A DNA stretch of 64,000 nucleotides from Chloroflexota bacterium (GTDB taxonomy: Bacteria; Chloroflexota; UBA6077; JACCZL01): NCBI GenBank assembly GCA_020845495.1, contig JADLFM010000128.1, positions 378,744-442,743 on the forward strand, read 5' to 3'. How positions within the stretch are numbered: the stretch's first letter is position 1; each line of letters opens with the position of its first letter. Position numbers and translations under genes: made by a program. Positions 50,245 to 58,663 of the stretch are shown piece by piece. Under the pieces are notes generated by a model. That model saw only the letters and a program-made list of their open reading frames with translations, made no database searches and was not told the origin of the DNA.

Positions 50245-50605
50245 CGCTCACCTCGGTGCGGTCTCCGCGCAGGCTCTCCAAAGGAGCGCTGATCCGGATA
50301 CAGGCGGCCGGGGTGGCCGCAGCTCCGCGTTCGCCACCCACCATGACCACGGCTGCCCGAGCGACGGGCAGATCATCACGCTCACGGCGCCGATCGCGGG
50401 CGCGCTGCGAGGGGTGACCAGAAGTGGCGTCCCGGTCGCCGTCCGCACGAAGGTGATCGAGGTTGATCCGCGTGGCAGGGCCGGACAGATCTGGGGCATC
50501 GGCGAACGGCCGGGCGCGATCGCGGCGGGTGTGGTCGCCGCCATTCGAGTGCGCTTCCCCGGCCTGGACGTCGCGGCGTGCTAATTCGCCACGTCGTTCT
50601 ACCAG

Positions 50606-50717
50606 TGGGTCACGCCACCAATGGTTGAGCATCGGCGCTGTCGGATCAGCCGCCCCTCCCCCGCGCACGGCGGAGGGGTTGGGGATGGGGGCTCTTAGCC
50701 AGATGCGGCGTGACCCA
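50606..50717. repeat. Nested inverted repeats, REP-like element upstream of the SDR gene
   Basis: TGGGTCACGCC (50606-50616) and GGCGTGACCCA (50707-50717) are perfect inverted repeats 90 bases apart. Inside lies a GC-rich CCCCTCC/GGAGGGG stem (50653-50659 with 50672-50678) followed by TTGGGGATGGGGG. It resembles the GC palindromes at 6320 and 39963. Confidence 0.7.
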
Positions 50718-50752
50718 TCAGGTACGAACTGCACTGTTGAGAGAGGATGCTG

Positions 50753-51559
50753 ATGAGTCTTGTAGGGAAAGTCGCGATCGTTACTGGCTCCAATGGTGGC
50801 ATTGGACGGGGGATTGCCGAGCGGTTCGCGGCAGGCGGCGCGAAGCTCGTGGTCCACGGCCGGGATCGCGCGAAACTCCAGGCGACGGCAGAGGCGTTGC
50901 GCGCGCAGGGCACCGAGGTGCTGGCGGTCGCGGCGGACCTGGGTTACAAGAACGAGGTGGACCGACTGTTCGACGAGACGATCCGTCGCTATGGTAACGT
51001 GGATGTGCTCGTCAACAATGCGGCCTGGGCTGGCCCGACCGCGCATTTCCTCGAGATGGATGAGGATCACTGGGACACTGTCCTGCGGACCAACCTCAAG
51101 AGCGTCTACCTCTGCTGCCATCGAGCCGCTCGGGGAATGGCGGAGCAGAAGCGGCCCGGCAGCATCGTCAATATCAGTTCGTTCGCCGCAGTGCGGTCAC
51201 ACCGCCAGATGGCGGCATACGACGCCTCCAAGGGCGGGATGGAGGCGCTCACCCGAGCGATCGCCATCGATCTGGCCCCGTTCGACATCCGGGTCAACGT
51301 CGTCGGCCCCGGCGCGATCCATACCGGCGTGCGTGACGACAGCACGGAGGATCTGCGCGAGCGGCGAGCGGCGCCGATTCCCCTCGGGCGAGTCGGGTAC
51401 CCGGAGGACATCGGGAATGCCGTGGCGTTTCTGGCCTCCGATGAGGCGAGTTACATCACTGGCCAGTGCCTGTACGTCGACGGCGGAATGCTGGCGCAGC
51501 TTCGCTCGCGCAACATCGATAAGCCGTTGCCGCCATCGGTCCAGCGGCTGCTGTCGTGA
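50753..51559 (+). CDS. Short-chain dehydrogenase/reductase
   Basis: A 268-residue SDR. The cofactor motif TGSNGGIGRG (11-20) is followed by HGRDRAK, whose Arg suggests NADP preference, and by LVNNAAWAG. Catalytic Ser is in SIVNISS (about 142), with Tyr156 and Lys160 in AYDASK. The C-terminus ITGQCLYVDGGM is the classical SDR end. The start at 50753 has GAGAGG at 6 bases; ATG 50747 is an alternative with no spacing for that site. The substrate is unknown. No operon partner is evident. Confidence 0.93.
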   Translation: MSLVGKVAIVTGSNGGIGRGIAERFAAGGAKLVVHGRDRAKLQATAEALRAQGTEVLAVAADLGYKNEVDRLFDETIRRYGNVDVLVNNAAWAGPTAHFLEMDEDHWDTVLRTNLKSVYLCCHRAARGMAEQKRPGSIVNISSFAAVRSHRQMAAYDASKGGMEALTRAIAIDLAPFDIRVNVVGPGAIHTGVRDDSTEDLRERRAAPIPLGRVGYPEDIGNAVAFLASDEASYITGQCLYVDGGMLAQLRSRNIDKPLPPSVQRLLS

Positions 51560-51769
51560 GCTTTGCGTCGCCGGTCTGGTAAAAGGTCGAAGGCATCTCG
51601 AGCAGCCATATGAGTGAGGCCGTCATCCCACGTGCCGGTTGGCACACGCCCGGCGTGCCGGGCTGGGATGGTGAGCCGGGGCAAGAAATCACGGTCCCAT
51701 CGGCTGGTGTGGCGATGTGGCGGGACCATCTGCCACCTGCTCCGTTAAGCGTGAAGGAGGGCTGTTGTC

Positions 51770-51820
51770 GTGCGCTGTGATACCGTTACCACGATGTCTC
51801 AGTTGCGATCTGCGACCTGA
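51770..51820 (+). CDS. Possible 16-codon leader peptide before the response regulator
   Basis: AAGGAGGG is followed 8 bases later by GTG 51770, opening VRCDTVTTMSQLRSAT and a TGA at 51818-51820. The response-regulator ATG begins one base after that stop. No good Shine-Dalgarno lies directly before the regulator start, so translation may be coupled through this leader. Confidence 0.35.
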   Translation: MRCDTVTTMSQLRSAT

Positions 51821-51821
51821 C

Positions 51822-52526
51822 ATGCTGGCCCTGATCCTCGTGGTCGAGGATGACCGTGTGTCGCGGGACGTGGTAAACCGGGCACTCGGGAGCGCCGGCT
51901 ATGCCGTCGAGGCCGTGGCAGACGGCGAGGCTGGCGTGGCCGTCGCCGAGGAGCGCCGCCCGGACCTCGTCGTCCTGGACGTCAACCTGCCGGGCATCGA
52001 CGGCTGGGAGGTGTGCCGGCGCCTGCGCGAGCGCTATGACGTGCCCATCCTCTTCTTGACCGGGCTGACCGACGACGAACATACGGTCAAGGGCCTGCAA
52101 CTCGGCGGCGACGACTATCTCGCGAAGCCATTTTCACCGCCGGTGCTGGTGGCGCGCGTCGAGGCGCTCCTGCGTCGGAGCGGTAACGCGAGCCAGCGCG
52201 TCGTCCGGCTCACCGGCCTGACGATCGATCTGACCAGCGGTGAGGTGCTGCAAGCGGGCCGCCGAGTCACCCTGACGGCCACCGAGTTTCGGATCCTGGC
52301 CGCGCTGGCGCAACAGCCTGGCCAGATGGTCAGTTCGCGCGAGCTCATGAAGATGGTGCAGGGGTACGATCTGACCGAGACTGAGGCGCGCGAGATCGTC
52401 AAGGTGCATGTCCGGCACATCCGCCAGAAACTCGAGCCGTGCCCGGATCGGCCGCGCTACCTCGTCAACGTGCGAGGTCTTGGCTACATGTTGAACCGCA
52501 AGCAGGCGACAGCCGGGTCCGAGTAG
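51822..52526 (+). CDS. OmpR/PhoB-type response regulator (orphan)
   Basis: A 234-residue two-domain regulator. The receiver domain (1-115) has the acidic pair Glu9-Asp10-Asp11, phospho-acceptor Asp53 in LVVLDVNLPG, switch Thr80 and Lys102 in LAKPFSPP. The winged-helix DNA-binding domain (about 130-230) has LTATEFRILAALAQQPGQMV and VKVHVRHIRQKLEPCP, with LVNVRGLGYML as wing (quoted in part). All phosphorylation residues are intact, but no histidine kinase gene is adjacent. The start at 51822 follows a possible leader peptide. Confidence 0.93.
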   Translation: MLALILVVEDDRVSRDVVNRALGSAGYAVEAVADGEAGVAVAEERRPDLVVLDVNLPGIDGWEVCRRLRERYDVPILFLTGLTDDEHTVKGLQLGGDDYLAKPFSPPVLVARVEALLRRSGNASQRVVRLTGLTIDLTSGEVLQAGRRVTLTATEFRILAALAQQPGQMVSSRELMKMVQGYDLTETEAREIVKVHVRHIRQKLEPCPDRPRYLVNVRGLGYMLNRKQATAGSE

Positions 52527-52720
52527 AGCGCCCGCGCCGTCATGCAGCCTCGCCCACGCGGTATCCTCGACCTGAAGCGCGCTTCGATGCTGACCCGCTC
52601 GGTCCAGATGCATGGCGCGGGTGTAGCAAGTCCGTGAGCGCGTGGAGGGCGACGGCCGAGGGCCGCACGCTGAGAGCGAGCGCGCTGTCCGTGGGCCAGT
52701 GCGCAAGCTGGGGGAGTGAG

Positions 52721-53191
52721 ATGAGCGCCAGCACAGACTTGATCGCCGCTATCCGTCAAGCCGGAGAAGCGTACGCGAGCTTCGTCGAAACGCTCGATCA
52801 GGAGCAGTTCCACCGCCGACCGGGGCCGGAGGAGTGGTCTGCGGCCGAGATCACCGGGCACGTTGCGGAGGCGCCCGCCACCTTCGCGCGGCATGCTGCC
52901 CGGCTGGCGTCCCATCCGGGCGAGACGATCGGCCGGGCGCCCGACGATCCCGGGCGGCTCGCAGCGGTGGCGCGGCTCGGCAACGCCGGGCCGAAGGAAG
53001 GCGCCCAGCTCGTGCGTGACGGGATCAGTGAGGCATGCGCCATCCTCGAGACTATCCCCGAGGAAGGCTGGCAGGTGCGTGGCCAGAACCCCCGACTCGG
53101 CGAACCGACGGTCCTGGAGTTCGTTCGTGGCGTGGCGCTCGACCACGTGCGCGGCCACCTCGATCAAGCCCGAGCCGCCGCCAGCGTATAG
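52721..53191 (+). CDS. DinB-like (DinB_2) metal-binding helical protein
   Basis: A 156-residue four-helix protein. RPGPEEWSAAEITGHVAEAP carries the first metal His, and FVRGVALDHVRGHLDQAR supplies two more near the C-terminus, giving the DinB/YfiT His triad. Members are often thiol-dependent transferases or of unknown function. The start at 52721 has GGGGGAG 4-10 bases upstream. Tandem GC-rich repeats begin immediately at its stop. Confidence 0.8.
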   Translation: MSASTDLIAAIRQAGEAYASFVETLDQEQFHRRPGPEEWSAAEITGHVAEAPATFARHAARLASHPGETIGRAPDDPGRLAAVARLGNAGPKEGAQLVRDGISEACAILETIPEEGWQVRGQNPRLGEPTVLEFVRGVALDHVRGHLDQARAAASV

Positions 53192-53275
53192 GGCGGCGGA
53201 CCCAGGGGGGCGGCGGACCCAAGGGGCGGCGGACCTGGAAGGCGGCAGGCCCAGGGGGGCGGCGGGGCTGGTAAG
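53191..53275. repeat. About five degenerate 16-17-bp GC-rich tandem repeats
   Basis: Units at 53191-53207, 53208-53224, 53225-53240, 53241-53256 and 53257-53274 share GGCGGCGGACCCAGG with variations. They begin at the DinB-like stop codon. The remainder of the gap to 53544 holds no supported gene. Confidence 0.85.
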
Positions 53276-53544
53276 GGGCCGCTCAGATCGATGCTGAGCG
53301 CCCGCCCGTGACCGGCCGCTGGCCGTCGGGCCAGGGTGGCGCGGGCCGCCGCCTGCTCGCCCCGTTCGTCGGCAGGGAGGGGTGCCACCCGGGCCGGCGG
53401 TGCAGCCGCGTCGATGCTGTAGCCTCGTTCGCACAGGCGAGAGTACACTTGCGCCCCAACTGCCCCCTAGCGTGAGTAGCCCGCTCACGGTGGAAGCCGC
53501 CGGCGCGGTCACATCCCAGGGAGCGGCCAGGAGGGGGACAGCGC

Positions 53545-54534
53545 ATGTTGCCGACGATCGTGCGACGAGTGGGGCGCTACGCCTGGGCGCCTGGCAAGCG
53601 GCCCGGTAAGTCCGTAGCCCAGAAACTGGCCCAGGTGTTGGATCCGCTCAATCCGGACACCGTGTTCCGTCGGGCGAACGAGGCTGAGCACCAGAGGTTC
53701 TACGACGAGGCCAGGCGGCGTAACGCTCATGGCTACCAGAAGCGCGTCGCGTTCATGGAGCAGTTGAACGCACCCGAGAACCGCGATCCGACTGTCGCTC
53801 TGCCAGACGTCCCCAAAGACAAAGGCATCATGCTTGTGAAGCCGGATGGCTTCCAGGCGCTCGATGCTGCCATCAGCGAAGCGCGCGAGTACTTCAAGGG
53901 CTACGTGCCGGGCACGAACAAGCGGGACTTCGATAGCCTTCAAGGGGTACCGCGCGCCAACCGCGGTTACACCTCTGCACTGAACGCGTTGGCGGCGCAT
54001 CCCGAGGTGCTCCGCGTCGTCTCGAACTACATGGGGATGCTGCCGATCCTCTACCGGATCAACGTGCTCTACTCCCCGAACGACGAGGTCGTCGAGGCAT
54101 CCTCGCAGTTCTTCCACCTCGACCCTGAAGACATGCTGATGTGCAAGATCTTCGTCTTTGCCGAGGACGTCGACGAGGACACCGGGCCGACGACGGCGCT
54201 GCCCGCGGATCGCTCGACCATCGTGCGGCGGGCGATCGACTACCGCAAGAGCCGGGTGCCCGACGAAGCGATCTACCGGTACGGTGGCCAGGAGAATCTG
54301 GTGCAAGCGACCGGGCCGGCCGGCACGCTGGCCTTTCTCGATACCTGCCGCTGCTTCCACATGGGCAGCCGCATCGCCAGCAAGCCCCGCTACGCCATCA
54401 TGATCCAGTACCAGACGCCGTACGCCGCGCCGGCCCCACTTGACGGCCCGCTTGGGAAGATACCGCTCGGCGCGAAGGCGATCCCGCCGGCGCCCACTGA
54501 GTTGGAGGAGTACCTGTACGGCCTGAAGCGCTAG
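53545..54534 (+). CDS. Phytanoyl-CoA dioxygenase-like (PhyH) family protein
   Basis: A 329-residue protein with the Fe(II)/2-oxoglutarate dioxygenase facial triad. His191 and Asp193 are in SSQFFHLDPEDM, and His272 is in CRCFHMGSR; nearby Arg276 or Arg282 could bind 2-oxoglutarate. The EDVDEDTGPTTALPADRS block is the usual PhyH segment where product-binding residues lie. The first 130 residues are unlike standard PhyH proteins, which usually run about 250-300 residues. The ATG at 53545 has AGGAGGGGG upstream. The stop is two bases from the convergent 880-residue gene. It probably hydroxylates an unidentified substrate. Confidence 0.8.
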   Translation: MLPTIVRRVGRYAWAPGKRPGKSVAQKLAQVLDPLNPDTVFRRANEAEHQRFYDEARRRNAHGYQKRVAFMEQLNAPENRDPTVALPDVPKDKGIMLVKPDGFQALDAAISEAREYFKGYVPGTNKRDFDSLQGVPRANRGYTSALNALAAHPEVLRVVSNYMGMLPILYRINVLYSPNDEVVEASSQFFHLDPEDMLMCKIFVFAEDVDEDTGPTTALPADRSTIVRRAIDYRKSRVPDEAIYRYGGQENLVQATGPAGTLAFLDTCRCFHMGSRIASKPRYAIMIQYQTPYAAPAPLDGPLGKIPLGAKAIPPAPTELEEYLYGLKR

Positions 54535-54536
54535 CG

Positions 54537-57179
54537 TCAACCGCCGACGGCGTCATCTTCGAGCAGCGTCACTGTCCCGGTGTCGCCGTCGACGGCAATC
54601 GTCTGGCCGCTCACGATCCGTTGCGTCGCCGTGCCGGTCCCCATGACGGCCGGGATGCCGTACTCGCGGGCAACGATCGAGCCGTGCGCCAGGATTCCCC
54701 CGATGTCGGTGACGAGGCCGCGTGCCTGGCCGAAGAGTGGCGTCCAGGCTGGCGTGGTGGTCGGGCAGACCAGAATTGCACCTGGCGTCATCGAGGCGAA
54801 CTCGGCCGGCGACAGGATGACGCGTGCCGTGGCCGTGACTTTCCCCGGGCTGACCGCGAACCCGCGCAAGACCGGCCCCTCGCTCGGATTGTTGCGTTGG
54901 GCGAGCCGGTCGGACAGGTCGAACGGCCCGAGTTTGAAGCGGTAACCGGGCGGTACCATGCCGGGCGGATGGAGTTGCTTGCGCGCTTCCCGGAGGGCGC
55001 GTCGCTCGCGAGCCCGCTCGGCCAGGTCTGGCCGAGGCGTACCGGCCGCCCGCGCCGTGCTGGCCGCCACAATCTCCGACGACTCCAGGTAGTAGATATC
55101 GTCCGGATCGTCGAGCGTGCCGGCTCGGACGAGACGTTGCCCGAGTTCACGCGCCAGCCGCCGGAGCGTCGGCCAGCCAGCGCCGACGTAGAACAGGGCC
55201 TCCTCGCGATACGGTCCGAAGCGCTGCGCCCAGCCTAGGAGCCGCCGGAACACCCAGCGCTTGAGCGGAGCGAGCGCGCGAAGGGTGGCGCGAGTCAGGC
55301 GCTCGCGGTCCTGCGCGAGTGCCGCCTGACTGGCGCGGGCATCCTGGCCGGGCTGGCGCACGAGCGCCTGAAGGGAGACGAGCATGGCCCGAGGATCGTC
55401 GGCCTGGGTCGGCTGGGAGAAATCGAGCGTGTAGATCAGGTGGCCGTAGCGGTCGAGGTAGGTCTGGAGGCCAGTCAGGATCTCCGCGCCGTCCGGCGTG
55501 TTGGCGAGCAGATCGAGGAGATGGCCGGGTGGCGCCGCTTCGACCTGCGCGCGAAGTGCCTCGTTCGCGCCAATCCGTGCGGCCAGCGCCTCCAACTCGA
55601 CTTCCGCATCCTGCGATCGCGAAGGGAACCCACGCAGGAACTGACCGCTCGTCAAGCGCCGGCTGCGCACAGCGGAGTGCAGGAAGGAATCCAGCAGACC
55701 GTCGGTGATCTTGGCGATCCCGATCGCAAGGGAGGCGCCGAACCAATAGCGGGCGTCGGCCCGGGCAAGCGCGCGGATGCCCTCGAGCAGTTCGGCGTCT
55801 GTGGCGGCGGCTGGATCGACACGCTTCCAGCGCTCGGTGGCGGCGAGGTAGGCCGGCAAGGTCTCGTCCCGCCAATAGGGGATGGCTTGAGATGAGAGGT
55901 GGAGCAGCGCGCGGACGTACATCTGGACGAACAGCGGCACCTCACGCCAGCCGAGCTTGACGTTCGCGCGACTGTACGCGTAGCCGTCGATAGTGGTGAA
56001 GATCGGGCGATCGATGATGGCATCGAGGCCACGCGAGATCCCGAACGCCGAAACCACGGCGTCGGTTGCCCGTTCGAGCCCCTCCCGCACGTAGAGTTCG
56101 TCGAAGAGCGGCGCCAGCGGCTCGGGCATGTGCTCGACGACCTGGCGGCGGATCCAGGCCGAGCCGGGCGAAGGCGGCTCCCACCTGACGTCGTGGGGCG
56201 GCGCTGGTGGCAGGTTGGTGATCGGGCGAGCCTGGAGCAGCCAGACTCGTCCATCGGCGATGGCCCACTCGACGTCGAGCGGCGCGCCGCCAAGGTGCTC
56301 CTCGGTCAGGAGTCCGAGTCGCGCAACGTCGCGCAGCAGCGCCTCCGAGAGCGCAGCCGTCTCCCGCTGGGATACAGGCACGGAACGGACGGCGGTGCCC
56401 TGATCGTCCTCGGCTGGCACGACCATCAGCGCCTTCTCCCCGATGGTCGTCAGACGCGCCGTGAGGGTGGCTCGGTCGACGACGTACGTGTCCGGCGTGA
56501 CCAGCCCCGAGGCGACTGCCTCGCCCAGGCCGTAACTCGCGTTGACGACGATTTCACCCCGCTCGCCGGTCCCGGGATTAGCCGTGAACAGGACTCCGGA
56601 AACCTCGGCTGGTACCATCACCTGGACGACGACGGCCATCCCACTCGCGCTTTCGTCGACACCCATTCGGCGGCGGTACTGCATTGCCCGCGCTGTCCAG
56701 AGCGACGACCAGCAACGGCGAACGGCGTCGAGCACGCTGGCGTCGTCGCGAACGTCGAGGTAGGTATCCTGTTGCCCGGCAAACGACAGTCCGGGCAAAT
56801 CCTCGGCTGTCGCCGATGAGCGAACGGCGACCGGCTCAGTCGGCCCGCCGAGGCCGTGATAGGCGTGACGGATTGGGTCGGCGATCTCGGCCGGTAGCTC
56901 GCCCTCATCGAAGCGCGCGCGAATTTGCCTGGATGCCCGCTCCCAGGCGTCCAGGTCATTCGCATCGATTCCCCCCGTCACGCCTGTGATGAAGCCCGCC
57001 AGCCCGCATCCTGCCACGTAGCGGCTGTAGGCCATCGTCGTACAGATGAAGCCCGCGGGCACCGGTAGCCCGGCCGCCGCTAGCGTCGTCAGCGGCGCAC
57101 CCTTCCCACCAGCCTGGGCGGCCGGCACGCTCCGCTCCGAGAGCGGCACCACGAGGTCGGCCGAGTCGACGACGTTCAT
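54537..57179 (-). CDS. PEP synthase-like / rifampicin phosphotransferase-like enzyme
   Basis: An 880-residue three-domain protein. The N-terminal ATP-grasp (about 1-330) has GGKGAPLTTLAAAGLPVPAG, VRSSATAEDLPGLSFAGQQD and QVMVPAEVSGVLFTANPGTG (in part). The helical middle (about 350-760) matches neither pyruvate kinase-type nor PEP-binding domains. The C-terminal swivelling domain carries His832 in GGILAHGSIVAREYGIPAVM. ATP-grasp, long helical centre and C-terminal His, at about 870 residues, is the layout of rifampicin phosphotransferase (RPH, about 867 residues) rather than PEP synthase, which has a C-terminal TIM barrel. It would transfer a phosphate from ATP through His832 to an unknown acceptor. 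Confidence 0.82.
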   Translation of the reverse strand: MNVVDSADLVVPLSERSVPAAQAGGKGAPLTTLAAAGLPVPAGFICTTMAYSRYVAGCGLAGFITGVTGGIDANDLDAWERASRQIRARFDEGELPAEIADPIRHAYHGLGGPTEPVAVRSSATAEDLPGLSFAGQQDTYLDVRDDASVLDAVRRCWSSLWTARAMQYRRRMGVDESASGMAVVVQVMVPAEVSGVLFTANPGTGERGEIVVNASYGLGEAVASGLVTPDTYVVDRATLTARLTTIGEKALMVVPAEDDQGTAVRSVPVSQRETAALSEALLRDVARLGLLTEEHLGGAPLDVEWAIADGRVWLLQARPITNLPPAPPHDVRWEPPSPGSAWIRRQVVEHMPEPLAPLFDELYVREGLERATDAVVSAFGISRGLDAIIDRPIFTTIDGYAYSRANVKLGWREVPLFVQMYVRALLHLSSQAIPYWRDETLPAYLAATERWKRVDPAAATDAELLEGIRALARADARYWFGASLAIGIAKITDGLLDSFLHSAVRSRRLTSGQFLRGFPSRSQDAEVELEALAARIGANEALRAQVEAAPPGHLLDLLANTPDGAEILTGLQTYLDRYGHLIYTLDFSQPTQADDPRAMLVSLQALVRQPGQDARASQAALAQDRERLTRATLRALAPLKRWVFRRLLGWAQRFGPYREEALFYVGAGWPTLRRLARELGQRLVRAGTLDDPDDIYYLESSEIVAASTARAAGTPRPDLAERARERRALREARKQLHPPGMVPPGYRFKLGPFDLSDRLAQRNNPSEGPVLRGFAVSPGKVTATARVILSPAEFASMTPGAILVCPTTTPAWTPLFGQARGLVTDIGGILAHGSIVAREYGIPAVMGTGTATQRIVSGQTIAVDGDTGTVTLLEDDAVGG

Positions 57180-57292
57180 CAGTGAGAAGTGCGAGGTATC
57201 AGATGGCAGCCTTCAGTAATCAGGAGCGGACCGATCGCTCGATCTTCCCCATGCTTCTTGAAAACTAGTGGCTGACAACGCGCCGCCGCTCC

Positions 57293-58663
57293 CTATTGGA
57301 CCAGCAGGCGCATTGGAGCTTCGAGGAGGCTGGTGAGCTTCTGGAGGTAGCGGGCGCCGTCCGCGCCGTCAAGCACCCGATGATCGACAGAGAGGGTGAC
57401 GCGCATCCGGTCACGTATCTTGATCTCGCCGCCCACGACGACCGGCTCTTTCGCCGCCCCACCAACCGCCAGAATCGCCGCTTCGGGGACGTTGATGACG
57501 GCCGTGAAGTGCTCGATCCCGAACATTCCCAGATTGCTCACCGTGAAGGTGCCGCCGGTGAACTCGGCCGGAGTGAGCTTACCCTGACGGGCCCTGTCGA
57601 TGAGCGCCCGTGTCTCGCGCGCGATCTGCCCGACGCTCTTCTGATCGGCATCGCGGATGACCGGCACCATCAGGCCACGGTCGGTCGGGACGGCAACCCC
57701 GACGTGGATCCGCTTCTTGCGCAGGATCTTGTCGCCGCCAAACGAGGCGTTCGCCTCGGGGACGGCGCGCAACGCTAGCGCGCTCGCCTTGACAATCAGG
57801 TCGTTCACTGACACCTTCTGCTCGCCGCCCGCCGCGAGGCGGTCGTTGATCTCCGTGCGCAGTGCCAGCAGGTCGGTCATGTCGACCACGGCCGTCAGGA
57901 AGAAGTGCGGCGCCGACTGGAGCGACTCCACCATCCGCTGACCGGTGATCCGCTTGATGTTGTTGAGCGGGATCTCCTCGATTTCCTGATCGGGGCCGGC
58001 CGCGGTAAGGCTGGGGGCCGCGCTCGGGGGTGTCGGCGGAGCGACCGTCGGCGACGGCTGGGGCACCGGCGCCGGCGCGGCAACCGGTGTGGCAACCCGG
58101 GTCGCTGCGCGCTCGACGTCCTCGCGGATGACTCGGCCGTGGGGGCCGCTCCCCTGGATCGCCGCGAGGTCGATACCGCGCTCGCGGGCGATTCGGCGCG
58201 CCATCGGCGAGGCGCGAACCTCACCGTTTGCCGCCGGCTCGCCACCGGGAGCCGTGGCAGCAGCCGGAGCGCCGGCAACGGCCGGCGTGCCGCTCGGCAG
58301 CGGCGCCGCACCGATCCGCTCGGTATCCTGCCCGGCCCCGGACGGTTCGGTCGAAGTCACCTGGACATGGGATGGCGCTTCACTGGGAGCGGCCGTCGCC
58401 GCGCCACCCCCGCCCGCCACGACGTGCGAGCCATCGCCAATGGCGGCAATAGGCTGGCCAATCGGAACGGTCTGGCCTTCCTTGACCAGGATCTTTTCCA
58501 TGACACCGGACTCGTACGCCTGAAGCTCCATGGTTGCTTTGTCGGTCTCGATCTCGAGGAGGACATCCCCCTTCTCGACCGGATCGCCCGGGTGCTTGAG
58601 CCAGCGGGCAATCGTGCCCTCGGTCATCGTGTCCGAGAGCCGTGGCATGGTCACTTCGGCCAC
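57293..58663 (-). CDS. pdhC: Dihydrolipoamide acyltransferase, E2 component
   Basis: A 456-residue E2. The lipoyl domain (1-80) has Lys42 in EIETDKATME, the lipoylation site. An Ala/Pro linker leads to a peripheral-subunit-binding domain (ASPMARRIARERGIDLAAIQ, GSGPHGRVIREDV), and a second Pro-rich linker precedes the catalytic core with His428 and Asp432 in VDHRVLDGADGA. It forms the cage of a 2-oxoacid dehydrogenase complex. Whether pyruvate or branched-chain oxoacids is not decided by the sequence, although E1alpha/E1beta type and gene order suit pyruvate or acetoin. Its start overlaps the E1beta stop by 13 bases. Confidence 0.93.
   Translation of the reverse strand: MAEVTMPRLSDTMTEGTIARWLKHPGDPVEKGDVLLEIETDKATMELQAYESGVMEKILVKEGQTVPIGQPIAAIGDGSHVVAGGGGAATAAPSEAPSHVQVTSTEPSGAGQDTERIGAAPLPSGTPAVAGAPAAATAPGGEPAANGEVRASPMARRIARERGIDLAAIQGSGPHGRVIREDVERAATRVATPVAAPAPVPQPSPTVAPPTPPSAAPSLTAAGPDQEIEEIPLNNIKRITGQRMVESLQSAPHFFLTAVVDMTDLLALRTEINDRLAAGGEQKVSVNDLIVKASALALRAVPEANASFGGDKILRKKRIHVGVAVPTDRGLMVPVIRDADQKSVGQIARETRALIDRARQGKLTPAEFTGGTFTVSNLGMFGIEHFTAVINVPEAAILAVGGAAKEPVVVGGEIKIRDRMRVTLSVDHRVLDGADGARYLQKLTSLLEAPMRLLVQ

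Larger units (their letters stand above)
49560..50584 (+). pseudogene. yqeB: YqeB-like (EF2563 family) molybdenum-hydroxylase accessory gene, frameshifted by 38-bp duplication
   Basis: Two adjacent frames each match one half of the YqeB / EF2563 family (selenium-dependent molybdenum hydroxylase system). The first (49560-49823) has VLVRGLNDVGSAVAHALVRA, GYPVVMHDGPAPTTSRRGMA and FADAAFDGEAALAGI. The second (from about 49832) has VLVDARMRKRE, APLTIGLGPNFAAGETTDLV and VETGYGPDLGHVIERG. Between them a 38-bp sequence is repeated exactly in tandem (49756-49793, 49794-49831). Removing one copy restores one 328-residue frame through GLNAGTTVQVFVGDF. The C-terminal half also has three in-frame 18-bp repeats (AIEP units). 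GGGAGG precedes the start. It is broken, phase-variable or a sequencing artefact. Confidence 0.85.
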
